The notes below the pieces were generated by a model. It was not told where the DNA came from, made no database searches, and worked only from the letters and a program-made list of their open reading frames with translations. The translations under genes were made by a program, and so were the position numbers. Positions 49,323 through 59,427 of a DNA stretch of 64,000 bases are shown one piece after another (position 1 is the stretch's first letter; each line of letters starts with the position of its first letter). Origin of the DNA: Streptomyces anulatus (GTDB lineage Bacteria > Actinomycetota > Actinomycetes > Streptomycetales > Streptomycetaceae); NCBI RefSeq assembly GCF_000721175.1, contig NZ_JOEZ01000035.1, positions 105,471-169,470 of the forward strand, read 5' to 3'.

Positions 49323-50558
49323 TCAGGAGACCGGGCGGGAGTCCGTCCAGACCGACTCGAACTCCTCGCGGTAGGTCTCGAAGAGACCGTGCTCGCTGTC
49401 CTGCCCCGCCCGCACCACCGTCCGCCTGCCCCCGCCGCGCAGCACCAGCACGGGTGCCTCCATGCCCCGGGCCCGGCGCAGATAGGGCTGGACGACGCCC
49501 ACGGCGTCCGGTCCGTCGCCGTCCACCAGGTAGGCGGTGAAGCGCGGGGTCTCGTCGAAGACCTGGATCTCGAACGCGCCCGGGTCGCGGAGCCTGGAGC
49601 GCACCCGGCGCATGTGCAGGATGTTCATCTCCACCGAGCGGCTCAGCTCGCCCTTCTTGAGGCCGAGTTCCCGCTCGCGGCGGCGCACGGCGCTGCTGGC
49701 CGGATTGATGAACAGCAGCCGGACCCGGCAGCCCGACTCGGCGAGCCGGACGAGCCGGCGGCCGGAGAAGTTCTGGACGAGCAGGTTGAGGCCTATACCG
49801 ATGGCGTCGAGCCGCCGCGCCCCGCCGAACAGGTCCTCGGCGGGCAGCTGGCGCTGGAGCCGGACCCGGTCGGGGTGGACGGAGACGACGTCCGCGTAGC
49901 GGTCGCCGACCAGCTCCTCCACAGCGTCCACCGGCAGCCGGTCGGCGGAGGGCACGCCGGCCCCGCTGCCGAGGATGTCCAGGAGCCGGGCGGAGGCACG
50001 CTCCGCCTGGGCGAGGACCGCCTCGTTCAGCGCGCGGTTGCGGGAGACGACGTTGCGCGCGACCTCCAGCTCGTCGAGGGCCAGTTCGACGTCGCGCCGG
50101 TCGTCGAAGTACGGCTCGAAGCACGGCCAGTGCTGGACCATCAGCTCGCGCAGCTGCGGCAGCGTCAGGAAGCTGAGGACGTTGTCGTCGGCCGGGTCCA
50201 GCAGATAGCCCTTGCGGCGCGAGACCTCGCGTACGGCGACGGCGCGCTGCACCCACTCCTGTCCGGCGGGTCCGGCCGCGGCCACCACCCACTCCTCGCC
50301 GTGCACCGGCTCGTAGATCGGCCGGAGCACCGCGGCGACCACGGCCCGCAGACGCTGTTCGACCAGATTCAGCCAGATATAGGCCCGCCCGGCCCGCTGG
50401 GCGCGGGTGCGGACCTCGCCCCAGGCCTCCGATCCCCAGTCCAGCTCGGCGCCTATCTCCATGGGCTGCGCGAGGGACACCGCCCCAGGCGGGGCATCGG
50501 TCGATTCCCCCTCGTGACCTGCGTCACCTGGGGGCAGCTCGAACCCTCCCGAGCTCAC
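49323..50558 (-). CDS. SAV2148-family HEPN-domain protein
   Basis: A 411-aa cytosolic protein that matches the Streptomyces family named for SAV2148, described as containing a HEPN domain (a helical domain often found in RNases and toxins). An Arg79-x6-His86 pair in LRPIYEPVHG fits the HEPN Rx4-6H catalytic form, but its role here is unproven. Helical N-half (QRAGRAYIWLNLVEQRLRAV), then a mixed C-half (VRLLFINPASSAVRRRERE). The start is GTG at 50558 (SSGGFELPPG) with GGAAGG ten bases upstream, chosen over GTG and TTG codons further up. The function is not established. Confidence 0.78.
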   Translation of the reverse strand: MSSGGFELPPGDAGHEGESTDAPPGAVSLAQPMEIGAELDWGSEAWGEVRTRAQRAGRAYIWLNLVEQRLRAVVAAVLRPIYEPVHGEEWVVAAAGPAGQEWVQRAVAVREVSRRKGYLLDPADDNVLSFLTLPQLRELMVQHWPCFEPYFDDRRDVELALDELEVARNVVSRNRALNEAVLAQAERASARLLDILGSGAGVPSADRLPVDAVEELVGDRYADVVSVHPDRVRLQRQLPAEDLFGGARRLDAIGIGLNLLVQNFSGRRLVRLAESGCRVRLLFINPASSAVRRRERELGLKKGELSRSVEMNILHMRRVRSRLRDPGAFEIQVFDETPRFTAYLVDGDGPDAVGVVQPYLRRARGMEAPVLVLRGGGRRTVVRAGQDSEHGLFETYREEFESVWTDSRPVS

Positions 50559-50953
50559 CCGCGTACCGCCTTCCACTCCCCCACCCAACGATCAAGGAAG
50601 GGTACTCCGGGAGCGTGATCCGACGCAGCCCGATGCGCAGGCGACTTTCTCAACTCCCTCCCATGTAAGGCTTGTTCCTTGCGGCGAGATCGGGTGGAGT
50701 GAGCTGATTCATAGCGATTGGGCCCCCTGTCCCGGGGCGGGAACCGGACGCCCACCGGGCGACGCGGCCCGGAAGCACATCCGGGGCGGCACCGGAGTGT
50801 CCGAAGTTGACCGGTCCGGCCGGGGCCCGGGCGACGGGACCCGGCCGCACCGCGCGACGTCCTAGGTGGGGGCCCGGTTTTCGGGGAGTATTCGGGGAGT
50901 ATCGGGCCGAGGAAAGCCACCGCACCCGGATCAGAAGTGGAAGAGTCTTCATC
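50559..50953. other. Divergent intergenic region before glgX
   Basis: 395 bp between the HEPN gene and glgX with no convincing gene. It should contain promoters in both directions. A GGGGAGTATTCGGGGAGTAT direct repeat lies at 50882-50901, shortly before the glgX start. Confidence 0.5.
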
Positions 50954-53082
<2,129 letters not shown>

Positions 53083-53083
<1 letters not shown>

Positions 53084-53248
53084 GAGCCTGTCGGGTGGTC
53101 TTCGACCGGAAAGCGGACGCGGCCTGGTGCGTTCGGTTCCCAGGCGCCGAGATGTCCTCGTAGCGGAGCTACCGGGGCATCTCGGCAACGCCGGAAGACG
53201 TGCGTGCCAGGGCGTGGCCGCCCGGCCAGAGGTCACCCGACAGGCTCT
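53083..53248. mobile_element. 166-bp element with 15-bp terminal inverted repeats (MITE-like)
   Basis: AGAGCCTGTCGGGTG (53083-53097) and its perfect reverse complement CACCCGACAGGCTCT (53234-53248) bound a 166-bp non-coding element. Inside, GTAGCGGAGCTAC and CGGCAACGCCGG could fold into hairpins. The left end abuts and provides part of the glgX TGA. A truncated copy lies at 39795-39862 and a lone near-end at 62080-62095. No flanking duplication is evident. Confidence 0.7.
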
Positions 53249-53282
53249 GAGGCCTGGCGGGCCGGGAGCAGGAGTGAGTGTT

Positions 53283-53314
53283 CCGCCCGGGGTGACACGG
53301 ATCGCCCCGGGCGG
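53283..53314 (+). promoter_or_regulatory. Hairpin in the treY leader
   Basis: CCGCCCGGGG pairs with CCCCGGGCGG (10 bp, 12-base loop), ending 15 bases before the treY ATG and close to its TAGGAG ribosome site. It may terminate glgX transcripts or mask treY translation. Confidence 0.4.
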
Positions 53315-53329
53315 GGTACGTAGGAGTCC

Positions 53330-55708
53330 ATGACGCCCTCCGCCACGTACCGGCTTCAGCTCCAGCCCGACTTCCCCTTCGCCGCCGCCGAGAAGGCCGT
53401 TCCGTACCTCGCCGGGCTCGGTGTCTCGCACCTCCATCTGTCGCCCGTCCTGGAGGCGGTCCCCGGCTCCCCGCACGGGTACGACGTGGTCGACCACAGC
53501 CGGGTCCGGACGGAGCTGGGCGGTGAGGAGGGGTTGCGGTCGCTCGCCTCGGCCGCCCGGGAGCACGGGCTCGGCCTGGTCCTGGACATCGTGCCCAACC
53601 ACATGGCGGCCTCGCCCCGGCACAACCGGCCGCTGCGGGAGGTGCTGCGTGAGGGCCCGGCGTCCCCGTTCGCCCGCTGGTTCGACATCGACTGGGCGGT
53701 GGGCGGCGGGCGGATCCTGCTGCCGGTGCTCGCCGGGCCGCTCGGCCGGGAGCTGGACGCCCTCTCCGTGGACGTGGGCGGGGAGGTGCTGCGCTACGGC
53801 GACCTGGAGTTCCCGCTCCGTGCGGGCACGGCGGACCTCCCGCTGCCGGAGCTGCTGGACGCCCAGCACTACCGGCTCGGCTGGTGGCGCCTGGCCCGCA
53901 CCGAGCTGAACTACCGGCGGTTCTTCACCGTCTCGGAGCTGATCGGGGTCCGCGTCGAGCACCCGGAGGTCTTCGACGCCACGCACGCCAAGGTCCTCGA
54001 ACTGCTCCACGACGGGGTGCTGGACGGGCTGCGCATCGACCATCCGGACGGCCTCGCCGCCCCCGCCGCCTATCTGGAGCGGCTGAACGAGGCCACCGGC
54101 GGCCGCTGGACGGTGGTGGAGAAGATCCTCACCGGCGACGAGCGTCTGCCGGCGGACTGGGCGGTCGCGGGCACCACCGGCTACGACGCGCTGCACCGGA
54201 TCGACGGGCTGTTCACCGACCCGTCCGGGGCGGCGGAGCTGCTCGGCGGCTACCGGGAGTTCGCGGGCCCGCCCGGCGACCGGGGCGGCGACTGGACCGC
54301 GACGGTGCGCCGGGCCGCGTACCGGGTGGCGGCCCACGAGCTGGCCGCGGAGACCGCCTGGCTGACCCGGCTGGCCACCGGAGTCTGCGGCCGGGACCCC
54401 GCGCTGCGCGACCATGCGCCGTGGGCGCTGCGCACGGCGGTGCGTGAGCTGCTGGTGCGGATCCCGGTCTACCGTCCCTACGTCACGGCGGGCGAGCCGC
54501 CGACGGTGGTCGCCCGGGAGGCGCTGACCGACGAGGCGGTACGGGAGGCGAAGGCGGTGTTCTCCGTGCCGGAGGAGGCGGCGGCCGTCGACGTCGTACG
54601 GGATCTGGCGCTCGGGCGGCTCGGCGGCGGCGAGGACCAGGCGGCGTTCTGCGCCCGGTTCGCACAGACGGCGTCCGCGCTGCACGCCAAGTCGGTGGAG
54701 GACACGGCGTTCTACCGGTACGTTCCGCTGGCCTCGGCCACCGAGGTGGGCGGCGAACCGGGGCGTCCGGCGGTGTCGCCGGAGGAGTTCCACGCCTTCG
54801 CCGCCCGCATCGCCCGCGACCGGCCGACCACCGGCACGGTCCTGACCACGCACGACACCAAGCGCAGTGCGGACGTCCGGGCCCGGATCGCGGTGCTGAC
54901 CCAGTGCCCGGAGCGGTGGGCCACGCTGGTGGCGGAGCTCACGGCGGCGACCGCCGTCGGGGCACCGGATCCACAACTGGCCTGGGCGGCCTGGCAGTCG
55001 GCGTACGGCTGCGCGGAACTGCCGGCCGATGAGCTGTCCGCGCGGCTGGAGCCGGCCCTGCTGAAGGCGGTGCGCGAGGCGGGCCTGTTCACCAGCTGGA
55101 CGGAGCCGGATCCGGCGTACGAGCAGCGGGTGTCGGACTTCGTCGCCGCCGGCCCGGGCAACGGGTCGGGCCGGCCCCGGACGCTGATCACCGAGTTCGC
55201 GGACGCGCTCGCCCCGCATGTGCGCGCCCAGGTGCTGGGGGCGGCGCTGGTGCATCTGACGATGCCGGGGGTGCCGGATCTCTACCAGGGCACGGAGAGC
55301 GAGTACGTGGCCCTGGTCGACCCGGACAACCGGCGGCCGTTCCGGCGGCCCGAGGTTCCGGACGAGAAGCAGGCGCTGACGGCGACCGCGCTGAGGCTGC
55401 GGCGCGAACTGCCTGACGTGTTCGGGGAGTCGGGGACGTACGCGCCCTTGGTCGCCCGTGGTCCGGCCGCCTCCCATCTGCCGGCGTTCTGCCGGTCGGG
55501 CGAGGTGGTCACGGCGGTGACCCGTCTTTCGCTGCGGCTGGCCGAGGGCGGCGGCTGGCGGGACACGGTGCTGGAGCTGCCGGACGACGGCCGCTGGCAG
55601 GACCTGCTGTCGGCCTCGCCCGGCCGGGAGTTCGCGGGGGGCCCGGTGGCGGCGGCGGAGCTGTTCGCCGAGCGGCCGGTGGCGCTGCTGCGGCGGGTGC
55701 GGGACTGA
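53330..55708 (+). CDS. treY: Malto-oligosyltrehalose synthase
   Basis: A 792-aa GH13 enzyme that converts the reducing end of maltooligosaccharides to a trehalose-type alpha-1,1 linkage. TYRLQLQPDFPF at the N-terminus and GLGVSHLHLSPVLEAVPGSPHGYDVVDH are TreY signatures; DIVPNHMA (region I), the nucleophile Asp in GLRIDHPDGL, the acid Glu in VVEKIL (region III) and TTHDTKRSADVRAR (region IV) complete the active site. TAGGAG lies seven bases upstream of the ATG. The partner TreZ is 6.4 kb away rather than adjacent. Confidence 0.93.
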   Translation: MTPSATYRLQLQPDFPFAAAEKAVPYLAGLGVSHLHLSPVLEAVPGSPHGYDVVDHSRVRTELGGEEGLRSLASAAREHGLGLVLDIVPNHMAASPRHNRPLREVLREGPASPFARWFDIDWAVGGGRILLPVLAGPLGRELDALSVDVGGEVLRYGDLEFPLRAGTADLPLPELLDAQHYRLGWWRLARTELNYRRFFTVSELIGVRVEHPEVFDATHAKVLELLHDGVLDGLRIDHPDGLAAPAAYLERLNEATGGRWTVVEKILTGDERLPADWAVAGTTGYDALHRIDGLFTDPSGAAELLGGYREFAGPPGDRGGDWTATVRRAAYRVAAHELAAETAWLTRLATGVCGRDPALRDHAPWALRTAVRELLVRIPVYRPYVTAGEPPTVVAREALTDEAVREAKAVFSVPEEAAAVDVVRDLALGRLGGGEDQAAFCARFAQTASALHAKSVEDTAFYRYVPLASATEVGGEPGRPAVSPEEFHAFAARIARDRPTTGTVLTTHDTKRSADVRARIAVLTQCPERWATLVAELTAATAVGAPDPQLAWAAWQSAYGCAELPADELSARLEPALLKAVREAGLFTSWTEPDPAYEQRVSDFVAAGPGNGSGRPRTLITEFADALAPHVRAQVLGAALVHLTMPGVPDLYQGTESEYVALVDPDNRRPFRRPEVPDEKQALTATALRLRRELPDVFGESGTYAPLVARGPAASHLPAFCRSGEVVTAVTRLSLRLAEGGGWRDTVLELPDDGRWQDLLSASPGREFAGGPVAAAELFAERPVALLRRVRD

Positions 55709-55748
55709 CGGGACGCCCTCCGGCCCGTCGCGGCGCGGCCCGTGACCG

Positions 55749-56777
55749 TCAGGACGGGCGTACCAGCAGGGTGCGTGGGCCGCGGGTGAGCAGGCCGCCC
55801 GCCACCGGGCGGAAGCCGTCGGCCCAGCGGATGCCGGGCATCGCCGTCAGCAGGGCGCGCAGGCCGTGTTCGGCCTCCAGCCTGCCGAGGAGGGCGGCGG
55901 GGCAGCCGGCCGGGCCGACGAGCAGCGGGTCGGCGTCGGCGCGCAGCGGGTCGAACCGGTCGGGCGCGCCGAACCGGGCCGGGTCGCGGCCCGCCGCGCC
56001 GATGAGGCAGGCGACCGGCGCGTCGGCGGGGAGCGTGCCGCCGCTGACGGTCACCTCGGTACGGGTGCGGCGCAGCACGATCTGGACGGGCGGATCGCGG
56101 CGCAGCGTCTCGGCCCAGGCCCGTCCGAGCAGGCTCCCGGCACCGCCTCCTGCCCCTGCCGTTGCGGCGGCCGGCAGGTCGGGGGCGTCCAGCATGTTCG
56201 CGAGGAACGAGGCGAGGGCGTGCTCGCGGAGCGCGGTGGGCCCGGCGCAGTCACCGGCTCCCCCGCCGGGCCGCCGGTGCGGGGCTGGCCGGGTCAGCGC
56301 GCTCAGGTCCGGGTAGGAGAGCCCGGCCGCCGCGGCGGCTGCACCGGCGGGCAGCCACCGGCAGAAGTCGGCGACCAGGTCCGCCCGGTCGCGCTCGGCG
56401 ATCCGGCGGGCCAGGACGTACGCGGTCCGCTCGACGGCGGGTTCGGCGGCGCGGTACGGCACGGCCGACGGGACGCAGACCAGGCTGCCCCGGCAGAGGC
56501 CGAGCGGGACGGGGGCCCGGCCGCGCGGGGCCGCGTCGTGCGGGTAGCCGGTGAACCGGGGGTCGGTGAGGGCCAGGGCCACGTCCGCGTACCGGCTCAG
56601 CAGCCAGGTGCCGAGGCCCGGGTCGTAGCCGAGGGGGTAGTGGGTGCGGAGCAGGCGGTAGAGGCGCAGCCGGTACGGATCCGTCGTGGCGCCCGGGGCC
56701 AGCAGTCCCGGCTGCCCGCCCGCGAGCCGGTGCGGGCGGCGGGCGGCGGGCAGGGCGTCGGGGCGGTCGGCAGGCAT
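55749..56777 (-). CDS. Degenerate or unusual cytochrome P450
   Basis: A 342-aa P450-like protein, about 60 residues shorter than bacterial P450s. Preserved: RYADVALALTDPRFTG near the N-terminus, the K-helix ExxR (AETLRRDPP), the PERF-like FGAPDRFDPLR and a single Cys in VGPAGCPAALLGRLEAEHGL where the heme loop lies. Changed: the heme loop lacks the normal FGxGxHxCxG pattern, and the I-helix (A/G)GxxT motif is missing with about 40 residues around it. It could be a P450-like protein without normal catalysis or a decaying gene. Start at 56777 (MPADRP). Confidence 0.6.
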   Translation of the reverse strand: MPADRPDALPAARRPHRLAGGQPGLLAPGATTDPYRLRLYRLLRTHYPLGYDPGLGTWLLSRYADVALALTDPRFTGYPHDAAPRGRAPVPLGLCRGSLVCVPSAVPYRAAEPAVERTAYVLARRIAERDRADLVADFCRWLPAGAAAAAAGLSYPDLSALTRPAPHRRPGGGAGDCAGPTALREHALASFLANMLDAPDLPAAATAGAGGGAGSLLGRAWAETLRRDPPVQIVLRRTRTEVTVSGGTLPADAPVACLIGAAGRDPARFGAPDRFDPLRADADPLLVGPAGCPAALLGRLEAEHGLRALLTAMPGIRWADGFRPVAGGLLTRGPRTLLVRPS

Positions 56778-56925
56778 CCCGTGCCCCCTGGAATCGGTGC
56801 GCCGGCTGCCGGCGCGCGTTCTCCCAGGGGACCACCGCCGGGGGCGCACCGCAGTCGGCGTACGCCCGTTCGGGTGAGGGTGCGGTGGGGGCCGGGGGCG
56901 TATCCCGGTGTCCGGGAGGGTGCCG

Positions 56926-57220
56926 GGCAGCTGGTGGAGGCCGCCGACCGGCTGGTACCGACGCAGGACTCGGAGGTGTCACGGCATCTGCTGCGGGGGC
57001 TGAAGAAGCGCGGCATCCGGGTGGAGACGGGCGCGGCTGCTGAAGTGGGCGGTGGTGGACGAGGGGGTGCGGGCCGTCGTGCGGACCGCCCGGGGCGAGA
57101 GCCTCACGGTGGCGGCCGAGCGGCTGCTGGTCGCGGTCGGCCGGGAGCCGGTGCCCGATGGCCTGGGTCGCGCGGCGGCGGGGCCGGCCACGGACGGGCG
57201 GGGCCATGTCGTGCCGGCCG
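56926..57220 (+). pseudogene. Fragment of a dihydrolipoyl dehydrogenase gene
   Basis: The plus strand encodes LVEAADRLVPTQDSEVSRHL followed by LRGLKKRGIRVETG, then, after a frame change near 57040, DEGVRAVVRTARGESLTVAA and ERLLVAVGREPV. This is the NAD-binding domain of lipoamide dehydrogenase/E3. FAD and dimerisation domains are absent. The two frames show at least one frameshift, so it is a remnant with no start of its own. Confidence 0.7.
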
Positions 57221-57262
57221 ACTGGCGCTGCTGGAGACGGCGGTGCCGGGCAGGGGGAGGGA

Positions 57263-57934
57263 TCAGGCAGGCGGAGGGCCGGGGGCGTGCGGCGGCAGCT
57301 CGGGTGGGCGAGCGGCGGGCCGGGGCGCCTGCGGTGGCAGCTCGGGCGGGCGAGCGGCGGTCGGCCGGGGGTCCGGCGGGCGGAGGGCCGGGGCGGTGAG
57401 GCGGAAGCTCATCCGGCCGAAGCTGACCTGGTCGCCGTCCCGCACCGGGATGGAGCCGACGAGCCGCTGGCCGTTGACACAGGTGCCGTTGGTGGAGCCG
57501 AGGTCGCGCAGCACCCAGCGGCCGTTCTGCGCGGAGAGTTCGGCGTGCAGCCGGGAGACCGTCTCGTGGTTGAGACGCAGTCCGTTCGCCGGGTCGCGGC
57601 CGATGAGCAGCGGGTACGGTCCGGGCGCGGGGAGCAGCAGCTTGGGGAGCCGCTCGGTCTGCCAGGCGCGGCGCAGCCGCCCGGGGAAGGCGGAGATCCC
57701 GCCCACCGCGCGGACCAGGCCCTGGGACCAGCTGCCGCCGGCCTCCAGGTCGGAGGTGAGGGCCGAAAGCTCCTCCGGGCGCCGGGCGATCAGGGCGAGT
57801 TCCATGCGCCGCATGAACGTGTCGTGCGACAGCTTGCCCTGTGCCGCACCGTCTCTGAGCACGCCGAGGACACGATCGCGCTGGGCGTCCGACAGCCGCG
57901 CGGGACTCGTGTGGAACTCGAAGGAGGACGTCAC
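57263..57934 (-). CDS. DUF1707 and FHA domain protein
   Basis: A 223-aa protein. The N-terminal 60 residues match the DUF1707 (SHOCT-like) helix-turn motif, with LSDAQRDRVLGVLRDGAAQG and LSHDTFMRRMELALIARRPEEL. The FHA domain (about 105-185) has the phosphothreonine-binding core GRDPANGLRL..SRLHAEL and DLGSTNGTCVNG, so it should bind Thr-phosphorylated partners of Ser/Thr kinases. The C-terminus is a Pro/Arg-rich tail with repeated ARPPELPP. Opposite strand to the E3 fragment. Confidence 0.85.
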   Translation of the reverse strand: MTSSFEFHTSPARLSDAQRDRVLGVLRDGAAQGKLSHDTFMRRMELALIARRPEELSALTSDLEAGGSWSQGLVRAVGGISAFPGRLRRAWQTERLPKLLLPAPGPYPLLIGRDPANGLRLNHETVSRLHAELSAQNGRWVLRDLGSTNGTCVNGQRLVGSIPVRDGDQVSFGRMSFRLTAPALRPPDPRPTAARPPELPPQAPRPAARPPELPPHAPGPPPA

Positions 57935-58064
57935 GTCGACGATTGTCGGGCCGAGGGGCCCGGGGTGTCCAGACGAGGCGGTGTTTCCCTCCCGCGCTGA
58001 CCTGCGCGGCTCCCGTGCGGGGCGCTTGCTGAGGTCTGCCGCTCATCCACCACGAGGAGACTCT

Positions 58065-58180
58065 GTGACCTTTGTTCCACCGCAGTTGACGGTCCGTCCG
58101 CTGTCCGGACCCGACGAGCTCGACCTGTTCCGCAGCCCTTCGTATGTGCTCGACCACGAGCTGGCCGACGACCTCTCCGG
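58065..58180 (+). pseudogene. N-terminal fragment of a GNAT acetyltransferase gene
   Basis: GTG at 58065 with GAGGAG nine bases upstream opens a frame reading TVRPLSGPDELDLFRSPSYV and LDHELADDL, the normal beginning of a Streptomyces GNAT subfamily. After about 38 codons the sequence becomes Ala/Arg-rich and loses all resemblance. The remainder of the gene is missing. The intact GNAT gene 340 bases downstream is of a different subfamily. Confidence 0.5.
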
Positions 58181-58320
58181 CGCCGCACGCGCGGGCGCGG
58201 GGCCGCCCACCGCCGCCAGGCCGCGCTCCGCAAGGGCCGTGAGGCGTTGCAGTGCCGGAGCCGCCGCCAGGGGTGAGGGGCGGGTGCGGGGGCCCGCCGG
58301 GGAGGGACCCGCATATTCGG

Positions 58321-58349
58321 TGGACGGTGGGCGCGGGGGAGGCTACGGT
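58321..58349 (+). promoter_or_regulatory. Candidate promoter of the small ORF and GNAT gene
   Basis: TGGACG (58321-58326) and TACGGT (58344-58349) are 17 bases apart. The predicted start near 58356 leaves about 36 nt before the small ORF's GTG. Confidence 0.45.
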
Positions 58350-58391
58350 CGGCACCGACATCGGCACCGGTCGTGGAAGGAGGCGGGAAAC

Positions 58392-58478
58392 GTGCGCAGG
58401 AACAACGGCACCACCATCCGCAGTACGTCACTTTCGCGCTCCCGCCCCGTCCGCCGGGCGGTGTCGGACCTCGTCTGA
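58392..58478 (+). CDS. Small ORF (28 aa) ahead of the GNAT gene
   Basis: A GTG start with an AAGGAGG ribosome site eight bases upstream (58377-58383), nearly ideal, encodes the 28-residue basic peptide MRRNNGTTIRSTSLSRSRPV plus RRAVSDLV. It is 37 bases from the GNAT start on the same transcript. I do not recognise it. Its Ser/Arg-rich character and excellent initiation region suggest a real small protein or a leader. Confidence 0.5.
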   Translation: MRRNNGTTIRSTSLSRSRPVRRAVSDLV

Positions 58479-58515
58479 CCGGGAGCGCGGCATTCCGTCC
58501 CCGGAGGACACTTCC

Positions 58516-59427
58516 ATGACCGACACGGTCATCCGCGCGCTCACGCCGAGCGACGCCGCACTCTTCACCACGTTCCAGGACAGCGCCCTCGTCGGCCGTG
58601 CCGCCTTCGGCCACCGTTACACGTCGACGGCCGACGGCGGCGAGTACCGCCCCGAATGGACCTGGGTCGCCCTGCGCGAGAACACCGTCATCGCCAGGGC
58701 CGCCTGGTGGGCCGGGCCCGATGACACGGAGCCCGTCCTGCTCAACTGGTTCGACTTCGCCGAGGGGGAGGCGGAGGCGGGCGCCGAACTCCTGCGCCGC
58801 GCCCCGTTCGACAAGGAGTACGAGCTGATCGTGCCCGTCGGCTGGCGGGAGGACCCGTCCGTGCGGGCCGCCGCCGAGGCGCGGATCGCGGCCGCGACGG
58901 CGGCCGGCCTGAAGCCGCTGGTCGAGCGCTACCGCTATCTGTGGACCCCCGACTGCCCGCTGCCGGAGCGGCCGGGGCGACTCGTCTTCCGCCCCGAGCC
59001 GGACGACGCCGTGATCCTCGACGTCCTGCGCCGCGTCCACTCGGTCACGCTGGATGCCCACGCCCGCAGGACGATCGAGGGTCCCGGGGGTCTGGAGGCG
59101 GCGGCCCAGGAGGAGTTGGACTTCTTCCGCTGGTGCCCCTCGCCCAGGGAGTGGTGGAAGCTCGCGTACACGCCGGACGGTCAGGTGGCGGGCATCCAGG
59201 TGCCCGCGCACAACCCGTCCGGGCCGTGCATCGGCTTCATCGGGGTCGTCCCCGAGGCGCGCGGTCACGGGTACGGCTTCGACCTGCTGGTGGAGTGCAC
59301 CCGCTTCCTGGTCGAGCAGGGTGCGGAGTCCATCGCGGGCGCGACGGACCGGGGGAACGCGCCGATGGCCGCCGCGTTCGCACGCGCCGGGCACCGCGTC
59401 ACCCAGGAACGCATCCATCTGGTGTGA
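58516..59427 (+). CDS. GNAT-family N-acetyltransferase
   Basis: A 303-aa protein with a weak N-terminal half (RPEWTWVALRENTVIARAAWW) and a canonical C-terminal GNAT fold: IGFIGVVPEARGHGYGFDLL (acetyl-CoA loop, about 238-257) and ATDRGNAPMAAAFARAGH. Substrate unknown. GGAGGAC precedes the ATG by about six bases. Its end overlaps the convergent fucosidase gene by 29 bp. Confidence 0.83.
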   Translation: MTDTVIRALTPSDAALFTTFQDSALVGRAAFGHRYTSTADGGEYRPEWTWVALRENTVIARAAWWAGPDDTEPVLLNWFDFAEGEAEAGAELLRRAPFDKEYELIVPVGWREDPSVRAAAEARIAAATAAGLKPLVERYRYLWTPDCPLPERPGRLVFRPEPDDAVILDVLRRVHSVTLDAHARRTIEGPGGLEAAAQEELDFFRWCPSPREWWKLAYTPDGQVAGIQVPAHNPSGPCIGFIGVVPEARGHGYGFDLLVECTRFLVEQGAESIAGATDRGNAPMAAAFARAGHRVTQERIHLV

